From: a virus
DNA length: 64,000 nucleotides
Direction: 5' to 3' (one strand)
IMG/VR virus record: IMGVR_UViG_3300009509_000008
Span: 24,032-88,031 of that record
A program made the translations under genes and the position numbers. This document shows positions 33,550 to 41,757 of the stretch, piece by piece. The notes beneath the pieces were generated by a model that did not search any database, was not told the DNA's origin, and worked only from the letters and a program-made list of their open reading frames with translations. Every line of letters starts with the position of its first letter. Positions within the stretch are counted from its first letter, which is position 1.

Positions 33550-34402
33550 CCTTCTCCGCCACCAGATCCACACCCAGACCACTGCCGACTATTCGGTCTC
33601 GGATTGCCATTGGAATTGACATTCCGATTCGGAACTTGTCTTGGTAGTCGAGTGGAACCCATGGTTCCTCCTGCGTATAGAGGATCATATTCGACACCGT
33701 CCGTTCGAGGTCCTCGATGTGCACGGACAGCGCCGAGCACAGGTCTCGTATAGGTGTGTCCCTCCTGGGCTCACCCTCTTTCGGTGGCGGATCAGTGTCG
33801 CCCTCGAAGCGTACGTTTCGCTCCCACGATCCCCGCTTGTTCCACTTCGCAATGTCAAAGACCACCGGCCGTACTGGCCTGTTTGCCGTTCGGCCATCCC
33901 TGGTCTGAACCGTGATGAAGTTCGGAGGGACTAGCCATCCGGCGGCTGACGTGCCTTCGATGAGCAACAGCAGGTTCAGGTCTTCTCCCGCTCGCTTCTC
34001 ACTCTGCTCATCAAGCGAGATCCATCTGGCACCATGGAACGTCATGGCTGCGTTGAATCTTCTGTCCTGCATAAAATCACAGAGCTGCATCATATGATCT
34101 GCTCTGCGAATAGATCCCCTGGGCAGCTCGTTATCTTCCAGGTCGCCGAAGAGCCAGGTCGCCAGCTCGATTCTGGCCTTCTTCTCTGTCTCGTCATTGA
34201 TCTGTTTAGCCGATCTTGTTTCTTTCACTCCTTTCTCCTCCATCTCTTGTCGCTCCTCAGCGAGGATGGAGAGCTTGAGATAGGTCAAGTTGATCTTGAC
34301 CCATATCGGTGTCTCGTCGAATCGTTTTGCCAAACCATTCAACTTACTGATTGTTACGGACTTTGTTTTTACCCCCTCGATCGGGGTACCTTTTTCACCC
34401 AC
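33533..34402 (-). CDS. Unrecognised protein (289 aa)
   Basis: GTG start at 34402 after AGGAGGTCACT. N-terminal Lys-rich segment, a helical region (LTYLKLSILAEERQEMEEKG), then RRADHMMQLCDFMQDRRF and a beta-rich part (FEGDTDPPPKEGEP). No family recognised. First gene of a minus-strand island that interrupts the virion genes and diverges from the terminase, so it shares the intergenic region holding CTTATAGC. Confidence 0.6.
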   Translation of the reverse strand: MGEKGTPIEGVKTKSVTISKLNGLAKRFDETPIWVKINLTYLKLSILAEERQEMEEKGVKETRSAKQINDETEKKARIELATWLFGDLEDNELPRGSIRRADHMMQLCDFMQDRRFNAAMTFHGARWISLDEQSEKRAGEDLNLLLLIEGTSAAGWLVPPNFITVQTRDGRTANRPVRPVVFDIAKWNKRGSWERNVRFEGDTDPPPKEGEPRRDTPIRDLCSALSVHIEDLERTVSNMILYTQEEPWVPLDYQDKFRIGMSIPMAIRDRIVGSGLGVDLVAEKDVKVA

Positions 34403-34439
34403 AGTGACCTCCTGGCTAAGGGTGATCTCCTCTAGAGCA

Positions 34440-34447
34440 CTTATAGC
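34440..34447 (+). promoter_or_regulatory. CTTATAGC element upstream of terminase gene
   Basis: CACTTATAGC occurs 36 bp before the terminase ATG in the 80-bp gap between divergent genes. The ten-base match to the polymerase upstream region at 20902-20911 is exact. A later TAATTG-containing stretch could also be part of a promoter. Short distance to the start codon fits a promoter with the start site just downstream. Confidence 0.4.
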
Positions 34448-34482
34448 CTTGCCTAGATCATAATTGTGGTAAGGTACTGTAG

Positions 34483-36318
34483 ATGTTCACCTCGACGACC
34501 ACAGCACACGAGTCGATATCATACAGCCTGTATCAGAGGGCGAGCGCAGCTGTTGCCAGAGAAGTCTACGATCAGCAGCTTGAAGAAGATATCGACCTAT
34601 TCATGGATGAGGACGAGGAGCTCGAGCTACAAGAGCTGGCTGAGATAGACGCCCTCATTGACGAAGACTACACAGACTTGCGGAAGAAGGCGCAGCACGA
34701 TGTGTTGCCCTCTGAGTTCACAGAGTTCTCGATCAAGATACCCATTGCAGGTCAGCTCCATCCGTTCTCGTTTGATGGACGTGAGTATCTAAAGCCCATC
34801 TACGACACATCCTCGAGGAGGATTCTCCTCAAGTGCGGAAGGCAGACCGAGAAGAGCACCACGCTGGGCAACAGGACCTTGGCTTACTCGGCCATCAATA
34901 TGGCGTTCAGGACCCTATTCGTCAGTGCCACTGCCCAGCAGGCCCAGGTATTCTCTGTCGACCGAATCAAGGACCCACTCGAGCTCTCCCCCGAGTTGCA
35001 GCAGCTCACCGACAGCAAGCTCAACCAGAACGTCTTCTTCAAGCAGTTCCGCAATCGCTCACAGATCAGGATCAGATACGCATTTCTCTCCGCTGACCGT
35101 ACCCGTGGTATCCCAGCTGACCTCATCAACATCGACGAGATCCAGGACATCATCACGGAGAATATCCCGGTCATCGAGCAGTGCGCATCCCACTCCTTCT
35201 GGAAGATCTTCTGCTACTCCGGAACTCCGAAGAGTCTGGACAACACGATTGAGATCTATTGGTCGGACTTCAGTACCCAGAACGAGTGGGTCGTCCCATG
35301 TCGTAGGCACGGCACGCCCAAGAGACCAGAGACCTGGCACTGGAACATCCTTGGTGCACGGAACATTGGAAAAGAAGGACTGATCTGCTCGAGGTGCGGC
35401 AGTTCGATCAGCGCACAGGATCCGGACGCTCAGTGGGCGTCAATGCAGCCAGTCAGCGTCGACAACCAGCATCGTGTCACGTTCGAGGGATATCGTATTC
35501 CCCAGATCATGGTGCCCTGGGCTGACTGGTCAGAGATACTCACAGCGAGAGAGCACTACCCGACTGTCCAGTTCAACAACGAGGTCCTGGGTCTCAGTTA
35601 CGACTCCGGAGCTCGACCACTCACTCGAGCCCAAGTGAAGGCAGTCTGTCGTCCAGACATACACTTTGCGGACGTAGAAGAGCTTGCCAGGAAGTGCCAC
35701 GGTCACGTCTTTGCTGGTATCGACTGGGGCACTGGGGAGGCAGCGTCGTGGACGGTCGTTGCGCTCGGTGGGTATATGGATCACGGGTTCCAGATATTCT
35801 TCATGCACCGATTCACTGGTGATGATCTCGAGCCAAGACTACAGCTGGACAAGCTGGTCCGTCTTCTGGTCAAAGTTCGATTCACGTTGATCGGGGCAGA
35901 CTACGGTGGCGGCTTTGACCGGAACGATTGGCTGATGCGTAACTTTGGACCGCAACGCCTCTTCAAGTTTGCATACTCAGCTCAGCCAAAGCAGAAGGTG
36001 AAGTGGCAACCTACCCTAGGTCGATTCATCCTACACCGCACAGAGATCATGAGCGACATCTTCAACGCAATCAAAGCGAAGAAGATATGGCTGCCCAACT
36101 GGGAGGAGATGTTCAACCCACACGGAGAGGACCTGCTGAACATCTTCTCCGAGTTCAATCGACAGCTAAGAATGATCCAGTACAAGAACAGCCCCGGCAA
36201 AGCCGACGACTCGTTCCACGCAATCTTGTACTGCATCCTCGCCTCTATGCTTATCAAGCCCAGACCGGACCTACTCATCCCAACGCACGCTGAAGACGTG
36301 AGCTTCGATACGAACTGA
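34483..36318 (+). CDS. Large terminase (ATPase plus nuclease)
   Basis: 611 residues. ATPase: Walker A region KCGRQTEKST at about residues 116-125, a TLFVSATAQQAQVF segment, Walker B NIDEIQD near 214, and coupling motif CYSGTP. Nuclease (RNase H fold): AGIDWGTG near 412, LIGADYGGG near 470, and DDSFHAILY near 576. A zinc knuckle (CRRHGTP..., ICSRCGSS) sits between the two domains. It powers genome packaging and cuts the concatemer. Walker A is degenerate in that the Gly of GKS/T is Glu, a deviation also seen in other terminases. No small terminase is identified adjacent. Confidence 0.93.
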   Translation: MFTSTTTAHESISYSLYQRASAAVAREVYDQQLEEDIDLFMDEDEELELQELAEIDALIDEDYTDLRKKAQHDVLPSEFTEFSIKIPIAGQLHPFSFDGREYLKPIYDTSSRRILLKCGRQTEKSTTLGNRTLAYSAINMAFRTLFVSATAQQAQVFSVDRIKDPLELSPELQQLTDSKLNQNVFFKQFRNRSQIRIRYAFLSADRTRGIPADLINIDEIQDIITENIPVIEQCASHSFWKIFCYSGTPKSLDNTIEIYWSDFSTQNEWVVPCRRHGTPKRPETWHWNILGARNIGKEGLICSRCGSSISAQDPDAQWASMQPVSVDNQHRVTFEGYRIPQIMVPWADWSEILTAREHYPTVQFNNEVLGLSYDSGARPLTRAQVKAVCRPDIHFADVEELARKCHGHVFAGIDWGTGEAASWTVVALGGYMDHGFQIFFMHRFTGDDLEPRLQLDKLVRLLVKVRFTLIGADYGGGFDRNDWLMRNFGPQRLFKFAYSAQPKQKVKWQPTLGRFILHRTEIMSDIFNAIKAKKIWLPNWEEMFNPHGEDLLNIFSEFNRQLRMIQYKNSPGKADDSFHAILYCILASMLIKPRPDLLIPTHAEDVSFDTN

Positions 36319-36332
36319 TGACCAGGTAAGAA

Positions 36333-36401
36333 GGAACCCCGAGGTCCCTGGCGGCGGGCTGACCTTTCGGTCAGGCGCACAGGGATAGTTCCTCGGGTTC
36401 C
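36333..36401. terminator. Nested three-level hairpin after terminase
   Basis: Three nested inverted repeats between convergent genes: an outer pair of 11-12 bases (GGAACCCCGAGG with CCTCGGGTTCC, one bulged C), a middle pair TCCCTG/CAGGGA, and an inner pair CTGACC/GGTCAG closed by a TTTC loop. The whole element is about 69 bases. It can fold on both strands and probably acts as a bidirectional transcription stop, or as a stable RNA 3' end. There is no long T tract. Confidence 0.6.
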
Positions 36402-36441
36402 GTTACAGACGTTGGGTCGGACCAGATCGAATCGCCGATGG

Positions 36442-37074
36442 CTACTTGGATGCGGCCCTTCGACCTCTCTTCGTAGCCGGCTTGGCTTTTGGGGTCTTGA
36501 CCTTCTCGACAGCGACTCCATCGTTGATGCTCTCGATTCTCGTGACGAGAACCTCGAGCTTCTCGGTGGCACTGTCTACCACCTTGCGAGCGAACTGGGC
36601 ATCGGCTTTCGCTTCTGCCGCCTGCTCGGCTACGGCATCGAGGTCACCGATTGCTGCCTCGAATGCCTTGCGCTCCCTCTGCTGCTCAGTGCGAAAGACG
36701 CTGAGCGAGTCACGCAGTTTCATCTCGGCAGCCTTCTCGCCCCGAAGCTGGTACACCTCGGCGACCTCGGCAATCAAATCGATGAAGCGCCGGTTGTCCG
36801 CCTGGTTGGCGAACCACTGATAGGTCTCTTCCATACCGAGACCTAAAGCTGCAGCGCCGGCTCCCACCAACCACCTCCACCATCCGATGCCGAAAAGGGC
36901 ACCGGACCCGAAGAAGCCACCGACGGCGCAAGCGGCTGTGGTGAGAACGCCGATGATGATACGCCGGGGCCAATTGGGCCTCAGCGCCGCCATGATCTGG
37001 AGAACCTGCTCCTCGGAGACGGGTTCGGTGGGTTGGTTGGGGGTGGGTTGGTTGGTTTGAGTTTGATCAGTCAT
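36442..37074 (-). CDS. Membrane and coiled-coil protein (210 aa)
   Basis: ATG at 37074 after GGGAGGATAAA. The first 20 residues are Thr/Gln/Pro repeats (TQTNQPTPNQPTEP), encoded by a CCAAC-type short repeat. Two hydrophobic stretches follow (IIIGVLTTAACAVGGFFG and GWWRWLVGAGAAALGLGM). A long coiled coil (RDSLSVFRTEQQRERKAFEA) and a basic tail (KPATKRGRRAASK) complete it. Two adjacent membrane segments with a basic C-terminus recall class II holins, but the coiled coil is far longer than usual. Function unknown. Confidence 0.6.
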   Translation of the reverse strand: MTDQTQTNQPTPNQPTEPVSEEQVLQIMAALRPNWPRRIIIGVLTTAACAVGGFFGSGALFGIGWWRWLVGAGAAALGLGMEETYQWFANQADNRRFIDLIAEVAEVYQLRGEKAAEMKLRDSLSVFRTEQQRERKAFEAAIGDLDAVAEQAAEAKADAQFARKVVDSATEKLEVLVTRIESINDGVAVEKVKTPKAKPATKRGRRAASK

Positions 37075-37167
37075 TTTATCCTCCCTGGCCAGGGTTTATG
37101 GGGGGCGTAATTGCCCCGAATCACACTCAAAAATCTTATGCCAAGAGAATGCTCTAATTTTGACTAT

Positions 37168-37911
37168 TTAGATGGGTCGGAGGTGACCCTGTCTTCCGGA
37201 GGCTTTTAGCTGCTTTGCCATGTCGTCAAACATGTCAACGTCGTTCGAGGCGAGCTCAGTCAGGAGGTCACGACTTGTTCCAGAGTCACCGTGGGCATGT
37301 ATGAAGAACATGGCTATGCTGCGCATGTTCGATCTGCCGATGGCGAAGAGCTCGAGGACTCGTTGCAGATCAAGATCGGTGTCTCTGTCTGGGTGGTCTC
37401 GTACGTAGAGCGTGGTTTTGATCAGAAGCTGATAGAATGGTTCCCACCCTGTGGTGGTTTCGAGAGCCCTGTTGATGAGTTCGATCTCTGCTTCCGTGAT
37501 CAGCATGAAGATCTCGCAGAAGCTGAGTAATCGATCCGTGGGCCACTCGTCGTACTCGAGGTTCTTGACCATGGAGTTGTGAAGATGTGCGAGCTGTCCG
37601 GGGCTCATCTTCGAGAACCGTGAGGCCGACATGCGATTGATGTCGAACAGCATATTGATAGAGCTCTCGAGGCGCTCTACCTTTGCTTGAAGAAGTCGCA
37701 TCTCGTGAATGAGCTTGGCGGCCGGTAGCTCGTCTGCCATTCCGAGTCTTTTGATGGCCTCAACGTCAGCTCCGTCGACGAATAGCTCTCCCTCGACCTC
37801 TCGATACTTCATCAGGCCACGTCTTGCGATCCGCTCGACACGAGACTCTGAACAGCCCAAGATTTGAGAGGCTGCCGCAACGTCAATGAATCCTTGGGGG
37901 TTGCTTCCCAT
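37168..37911 (-). CDS. Helix-turn-helix DNA-binding regulator (247 aa)
   Basis: The N-terminal 55 residues form a MerR/excisionase-type (HTH_17) domain: FIDVAAASQILGCSESRVERI, a GLMKYREVEGELFV wing, and DVEAIKRLG. The rest is a helical domain (LLSFCEIFMLITEAEIELIN, VLELFAIGRSNMRSIAMFF) that may be a ligand or oligomerisation domain. It is upstream of a membrane protein and divergent from virion block B, so it could control either. The DNA-binding call is good; the target is unknown. Confidence 0.65.
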   Translation of the reverse strand: MGSNPQGFIDVAAASQILGCSESRVERIARRGLMKYREVEGELFVDGADVEAIKRLGMADELPAAKLIHEMRLLQAKVERLESSINMLFDINRMSASRFSKMSPGQLAHLHNSMVKNLEYDEWPTDRLLSFCEIFMLITEAEIELINRALETTTGWEPFYQLLIKTTLYVRDHPDRDTDLDLQRVLELFAIGRSNMRSIAMFFIHAHGDSGTSRDLLTELASNDVDMFDDMAKQLKASGRQGHLRPI

Positions 37912-37989
37912 TCGATCCTCTATATGCTAAGTTTGATAGTAGCACAGGCGAGGTTTATCTAAAGGACGAATGATCGCTCCCGAAAACGA

Positions 37990-38922
37990 ATGGCCTCGCA
38001 AGGGGCGCCAGCTATGAGGGACAGGCGCATGATGGCATTTGAGCAGGCACTAACCACTGGGAGTCACACCCATGGTGGTGTATCACCCGAGCGGCTCCGT
38101 CTTTTGGCAAAGCAGGCAAGCGCCAACTACGCCAGAGGCGGAACCTCGCTTACTGACGCCGTCGCCGATGTCCTGCGTGATCAGCAAGGCCTCGGCCCGG
38201 AACACGTGCGTAGAGTGACCGAGTTCGCAAACACCTACGCATTTGATGACGCCTTCTCGAAGGAGGCAGGGGATCACCGTGTTGTGAACTTCGACAGCGG
38301 TCCCGCCGACCCTTCGGGGGTAATGAAGGAACTCAGGCTAGACCCGACGCCGATGACTTCGGGACCCTCGTTCTCCCAGCCAACAGGATACGTGCCTGGT
38401 GAGGATGGGATCGAGGCTATGTTCGGAGGTCATCAGAAGACAGCGAGCCAGATGATGCGGTCCCAAGACTACCCATACGAGAACCCGCATGGGAAGGTCA
38501 TCAAGCTGTGGGAGGATCTCACTGCGACGAGGGACAAGATCGCCAGCGATCTGTCGACGCTGGAGAACGCCTACAACACGTCTGTGAGTCGCCTGTACAA
38601 GGAGGCCCGACAGGTGCTGTCAGATGGGCACTCGCCAGCAGATGTCTCGTCGGTGGTCGCATCGGCATCCCCGCATCCGAACTTCGTGAAGCTTGCGCTC
38701 AAGCTCATCTCGAAGAAGATGGAGGCGAACGGGGTTCCAGCTTGCGCCAACACCACGAAGGTTGCGGCAGCGAGACTCGCAAACACGCAGCACCCTCTGT
38801 TCAGGGCAACGCAGGAGTTCGTGAAGATCGCCGAGGACCGCTTCACGCACGTCGCTGCGCTCGAGCACGTGAACGAGCAGCTCGAGGTAGTGCGGAGGCG
38901 CCTGAAGGAGGTCATCCAATGA
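37990..38922 (+). CDS. Unrecognised virion-block protein (310 aa)
   Basis: Start at the ATG at 37990; the ribosome site is poor and an internal ATG could be the real start. Sequence is helical with KQASANYARGG, then HQKTASQMM, FVKLALKLI and FVKIAED tags. The last 150 residues contain a coiled coil ending VRRRLKEVIQ. It opens virion block B and is ATGA-coupled to the next gene, two positions ahead of the prohead protease. Possibly an internal head protein. No family recognised. Confidence 0.6.
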   Translation: MASQGAPAMRDRRMMAFEQALTTGSHTHGGVSPERLRLLAKQASANYARGGTSLTDAVADVLRDQQGLGPEHVRRVTEFANTYAFDDAFSKEAGDHRVVNFDSGPADPSGVMKELRLDPTPMTSGPSFSQPTGYVPGEDGIEAMFGGHQKTASQMMRSQDYPYENPHGKVIKLWEDLTATRDKIASDLSTLENAYNTSVSRLYKEARQVLSDGHSPADVSSVVASASPHPNFVKLALKLISKKMEANGVPACANTTKVAAARLANTQHPLFRATQEFVKIAEDRFTHVAALEHVNEQLEVVRRRLKEVIQ

Positions 38923-39299
38923 ACGGACTACTCGCTGGTGAGCTGGTTGTACGAGCAGCTATGAAGCGAGAAGCCGATCAAGAGCTCGAGAAGGAAGCGG
39001 CCAGCATCAGCGGAGCAGTCCGGGGTGCTGGCCGTGTCATTCAGGGCACAGCTCGAGGCCTTGGCAGGGGGCTTGAGAGTGAGATCGGCGGCGCTACTGG
39101 AAAAGTTCTCCGCATGGGAGCTGAAGCGGCCCCCACCGTGGCGGGCCTCGGCCTTGGTGCCTACGGCCTAGAGTCAGCGTTGGGCCATCCCGGTGAGCGT
39201 TGGCTTCGCCAGAAAAAGGAACAGATCAAAGCTCGCCTATCTGGACAGATGGGCGCAACCAGGGCAGTCTATAATCCAGCAACGGGGCAGTGGTACTGA
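38919..39299 (+). CDS. Glycine-rich amphipathic virion protein (126 aa)
   Basis: ATGA overlap with the previous gene. The start reads NGLLAGELVVRAAMKREADQ then LEKEAAS, a K-x-A tag. A Gly/Ala/Arg segment (GAVRGAGRVIQGTARGLGRG) is followed by a short hydrophobic stretch (VAGLGLGAYGLESAL). The C-terminus is basic then ends in NPATGQWY. Similar in style to the other glycine-zipper proteins. Function unknown. Confidence 0.6.
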   Translation: MNGLLAGELVVRAAMKREADQELEKEAASISGAVRGAGRVIQGTARGLGRGLESEIGGATGKVLRMGAEAAPTVAGLGLGAYGLESALGHPGERWLRQKKEQIKARLSGQMGATRAVYNPATGQWY

Positions 39300-39823
39300 T
39301 GAGCAACGCAATCAAAGACTTCCTCGAGTACGATGACGCCATAACCAAAGAGGGGGCGGCTCCTGCTGGTCTGAGGGCCATGGGGCAGAAGGCTCTAGGA
39401 GCGTTCACCAGCTCCCTTGGTACAGCTGCTGGACAACTTGGTGCCGGAGCGCTGATCAGTGCCGGAGCCTATGGTGCTTCAAGGGCGATTCAAGCTGCCT
39501 CAAGCGCCATCAACCGTAGTCGGGGCTACAAGAAGATGATGGAGATACATCCCGACCTCGCTGATCGAGATGATGCGCAGGTCAAGGGGATGTACAACCT
39601 CCTACACAAGTCGGCCCCTACTCTGGCCATGAACCCATACGTTGCTGGTGGATTCATAAGACGCACCGAGCACGCCTCTCAGTATGTTGACCCAAAGATG
39701 GTCTCCGACCTCGCACAAGCGGAGGCGACCATTCAGCGTTCATCCATGGGCGGTTTTGCTATGCCGATGGAGATGACCGCTAAGATGATCGGCTCAATGC
39801 CTGGGGCAAAGCTTGACGAATAA
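39299..39823 (+). CDS. Glycine-zipper virion protein (174 aa)
   Basis: ATG at 39299 overlapping the previous stop by one base. Begins SNAIKDFLEYDDAITKEGAA, with a tag-like ITKEGA. A Gly/Ala segment (TSSLGTAAGQLGAGALISAG) follows, then helical regions (YKKMMEIHPDLADRD). The C-terminus contains methionine-rich helices (MGGFAMPMEMTAKMIGSMPG). Adjacent to the prohead protease; likely a virion component or a substrate for it. Confidence 0.6.
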   Translation: MSNAIKDFLEYDDAITKEGAAPAGLRAMGQKALGAFTSSLGTAAGQLGAGALISAGAYGASRAIQAASSAINRSRGYKKMMEIHPDLADRDDAQVKGMYNLLHKSAPTLAMNPYVAGGFIRRTEHASQYVDPKMVSDLAQAEATIQRSSMGGFAMPMEMTAKMIGSMPGAKLDE

Positions 39824-41676
39824 TGATCACGAAGCTTTGCCAGTTTCCCGGAAGGGATGACCGAGGGACGTATGTCCACCTGATAGAACCTGGTGGGTAC
39901 AACGACCACTTGATCAAGACCGCTCAGATCGGCCCGCCACAACTAGAGCACGTCCGAGAGATCATCTACAAGGCTGAGAAGAGAAACGGGCACGTCTACA
40001 CGCTGCTGAGCGCCATGGGAGCTGGCGAGTACTGGGGATCGAACTCCAACGGAGACGACTTCCCCGAGGAGCCGCTGATCCACTCGCCTCCGGGATGGAA
40101 GGATATGAGCATCGAGCGGCAGCGCTCGATAGGGCCGAACTGGGAGTGGGGATACCCAACCTTCTACAATGCCCACGCCTTCCAGCACCACGTGAACAAG
40201 GACCCAAAGAGAGCGTTCGGTAGCGTCTACTACGCCATGTGGGACAACCACATGAAGCGTGTGCTCCTAATCGTCGATGTAGATCGTGCAGCGTCCCAAC
40301 GACTCGGTGCACAAGGCGTAGTGGATCGCATCGAGAATGGAGAGTTCCCTGATGTCAGTATGGGCTGCAAGGTTCCATTCGACATCTGTTCGATCTGTGC
40401 TGACTGGTCCAGAATTCTCCCGCTGCTTGGTAAGCCTAAGCTCCTCCTTCAGGAGCACAAGCGTCGTCCCATTCGTGGGATTAGCGTCACTCGTAATGAC
40501 TACTGTCAGCATCTCCGCTTCGAGCTCAACAAGATCTACCCGGACGGACGCAAAGTCCGGATGCTCAACATGCACCCGAGGTTCTTCGATATCAGCTTCG
40601 TCTTCATCGGAGCAGACAAGACCTCGAAGGTGATGGCCAAGCTTGCCGGATATCAGCTCTGCCCAATCCGCACCAACGCTCCCATGTGTAAGAAGGGGTG
40701 CTACACTTGTAGTATCCCATCGAGTCACGTGTATGAGGTGTGGAACAGAGAGCCGAAGATGGAGAAGACGGCCATGCCCCTGGAAGAAGCCAGGGAACTC
40801 AAGGGCAAGCTCCTGAAGAAGTCTGACATGTTCCGTGGCACGGAAGCCGAACCGGACGCACAGGACAAGCTTGCTCAGATGTTCGGCATCGACAAGAAGT
40901 CGGCACTAGAGCTCGCCAAGAAGGCTGAGATCATAAAGAAGATTCGATCCAACTTCTCCAAGTCGCTTCCCGGAATGGAATCCCAAGAGCCAGAGCTTCC
41001 TCCTGAGTTGATCAGAGCTTTTGCGGAAGACCTACCGGACGCACTTGCAAGTGCTGGATCAATGGGTATTGTCGCCAAGCCAAAAGAGTTTCAGCGGATG
41101 ATTCTCATCTCCAGAGGAAGGCCTCAGCTGGCCGATGATCTGGATGAGCAGGGGATCTGTTTCCGACCTGGGGCTCAGGCGTCTTCCGATCGTATGATCG
41201 GCAAAATTATTCCACGACTTCTGGAGGCTCTGGCTCCTCTGATGAATGATCGTAGTGCTCTGGCTCCGGCGATCCACAGAAGAGTAATTCGCATTTCTGT
41301 GATCAAGCCGATGAACAGGCCAGACACGCTCCCCCCAGACCTCGAGGAGAATCCTGTGCTGAACAAGATCAGCGCAGACTACAGCGCATACAGGCAGCAA
41401 CTCCTGTACAAAGCTGCAGCACTCACCAACCAGCTACTCCATGAGCATCCTTGGGTATTGTCCGAGCTCCATGCGGGCTCACCGGAAGGATCGTTCTCGG
41501 GGGGTCTTGTCAAAGCAGGGGGTGATGTGTTGGAATCAGTTATTGGAATGTTCCCCATCGATTACATAAACAGAGCTCACCTGGATCAACCTGTCTCAGA
41601 GTACGTTGATGCTCGAGGCAACCTGGAGAGCCTTGTTGCAGCGGGGGACTTGGCATCTTGCGGTAGGGTAGCGTAG
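39823..41676 (+). CDS. Prohead maturation protease with C-terminal extension
   Basis: 617 residues starting in a TAATG overlap. The first 280 residues match the T4 gp21/prohead protease fold: SNSNGDDFPEEPL, NAHAFQHHV (near residue 117, candidate catalytic His), VLLIVDVDRAASQRLG, FPDVSMGCKV (near 176, candidate catalytic Ser), and HPRFFDISFVF followed by a GADKTSKV. A C-x2-C (CSICADW) and a CKKGCYTC pair add putative zinc or structural ligands. The last 300 residues, including MEKTAMP, form an extra helical part that could be a scaffold or pro-domain fusion. It cleaves head proteins during maturation. Genes downstream are in scaffold, decoration, major capsid order, as expected. Confidence 0.82.
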   Translation: MITKLCQFPGRDDRGTYVHLIEPGGYNDHLIKTAQIGPPQLEHVREIIYKAEKRNGHVYTLLSAMGAGEYWGSNSNGDDFPEEPLIHSPPGWKDMSIERQRSIGPNWEWGYPTFYNAHAFQHHVNKDPKRAFGSVYYAMWDNHMKRVLLIVDVDRAASQRLGAQGVVDRIENGEFPDVSMGCKVPFDICSICADWSRILPLLGKPKLLLQEHKRRPIRGISVTRNDYCQHLRFELNKIYPDGRKVRMLNMHPRFFDISFVFIGADKTSKVMAKLAGYQLCPIRTNAPMCKKGCYTCSIPSSHVYEVWNREPKMEKTAMPLEEARELKGKLLKKSDMFRGTEAEPDAQDKLAQMFGIDKKSALELAKKAEIIKKIRSNFSKSLPGMESQEPELPPELIRAFAEDLPDALASAGSMGIVAKPKEFQRMILISRGRPQLADDLDEQGICFRPGAQASSDRMIGKIIPRLLEALAPLMNDRSALAPAIHRRVIRISVIKPMNRPDTLPPDLEENPVLNKISADYSAYRQQLLYKAAALTNQLLHEHPWVLSELHAGSPEGSFSGGLVKAGGDVLESVIGMFPIDYINRAHLDQPVSEYVDARGNLESLVAAGDLASCGRVA

Positions 41677-41757
41677 GGACACCATGACGTCTCGGGGATC
41701 GCTTCTTCCGTCCGCTGTAAACCGTTGGTGAAGCAAAGGACTCAAGAGGAGAAGAAC

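Noticed and set aside
36442-37074. Possible holin
   Set aside because: Two adjacent membrane segments fit, but the long coiled coil and no neighbouring endolysin make the lysis assignment unsupported.
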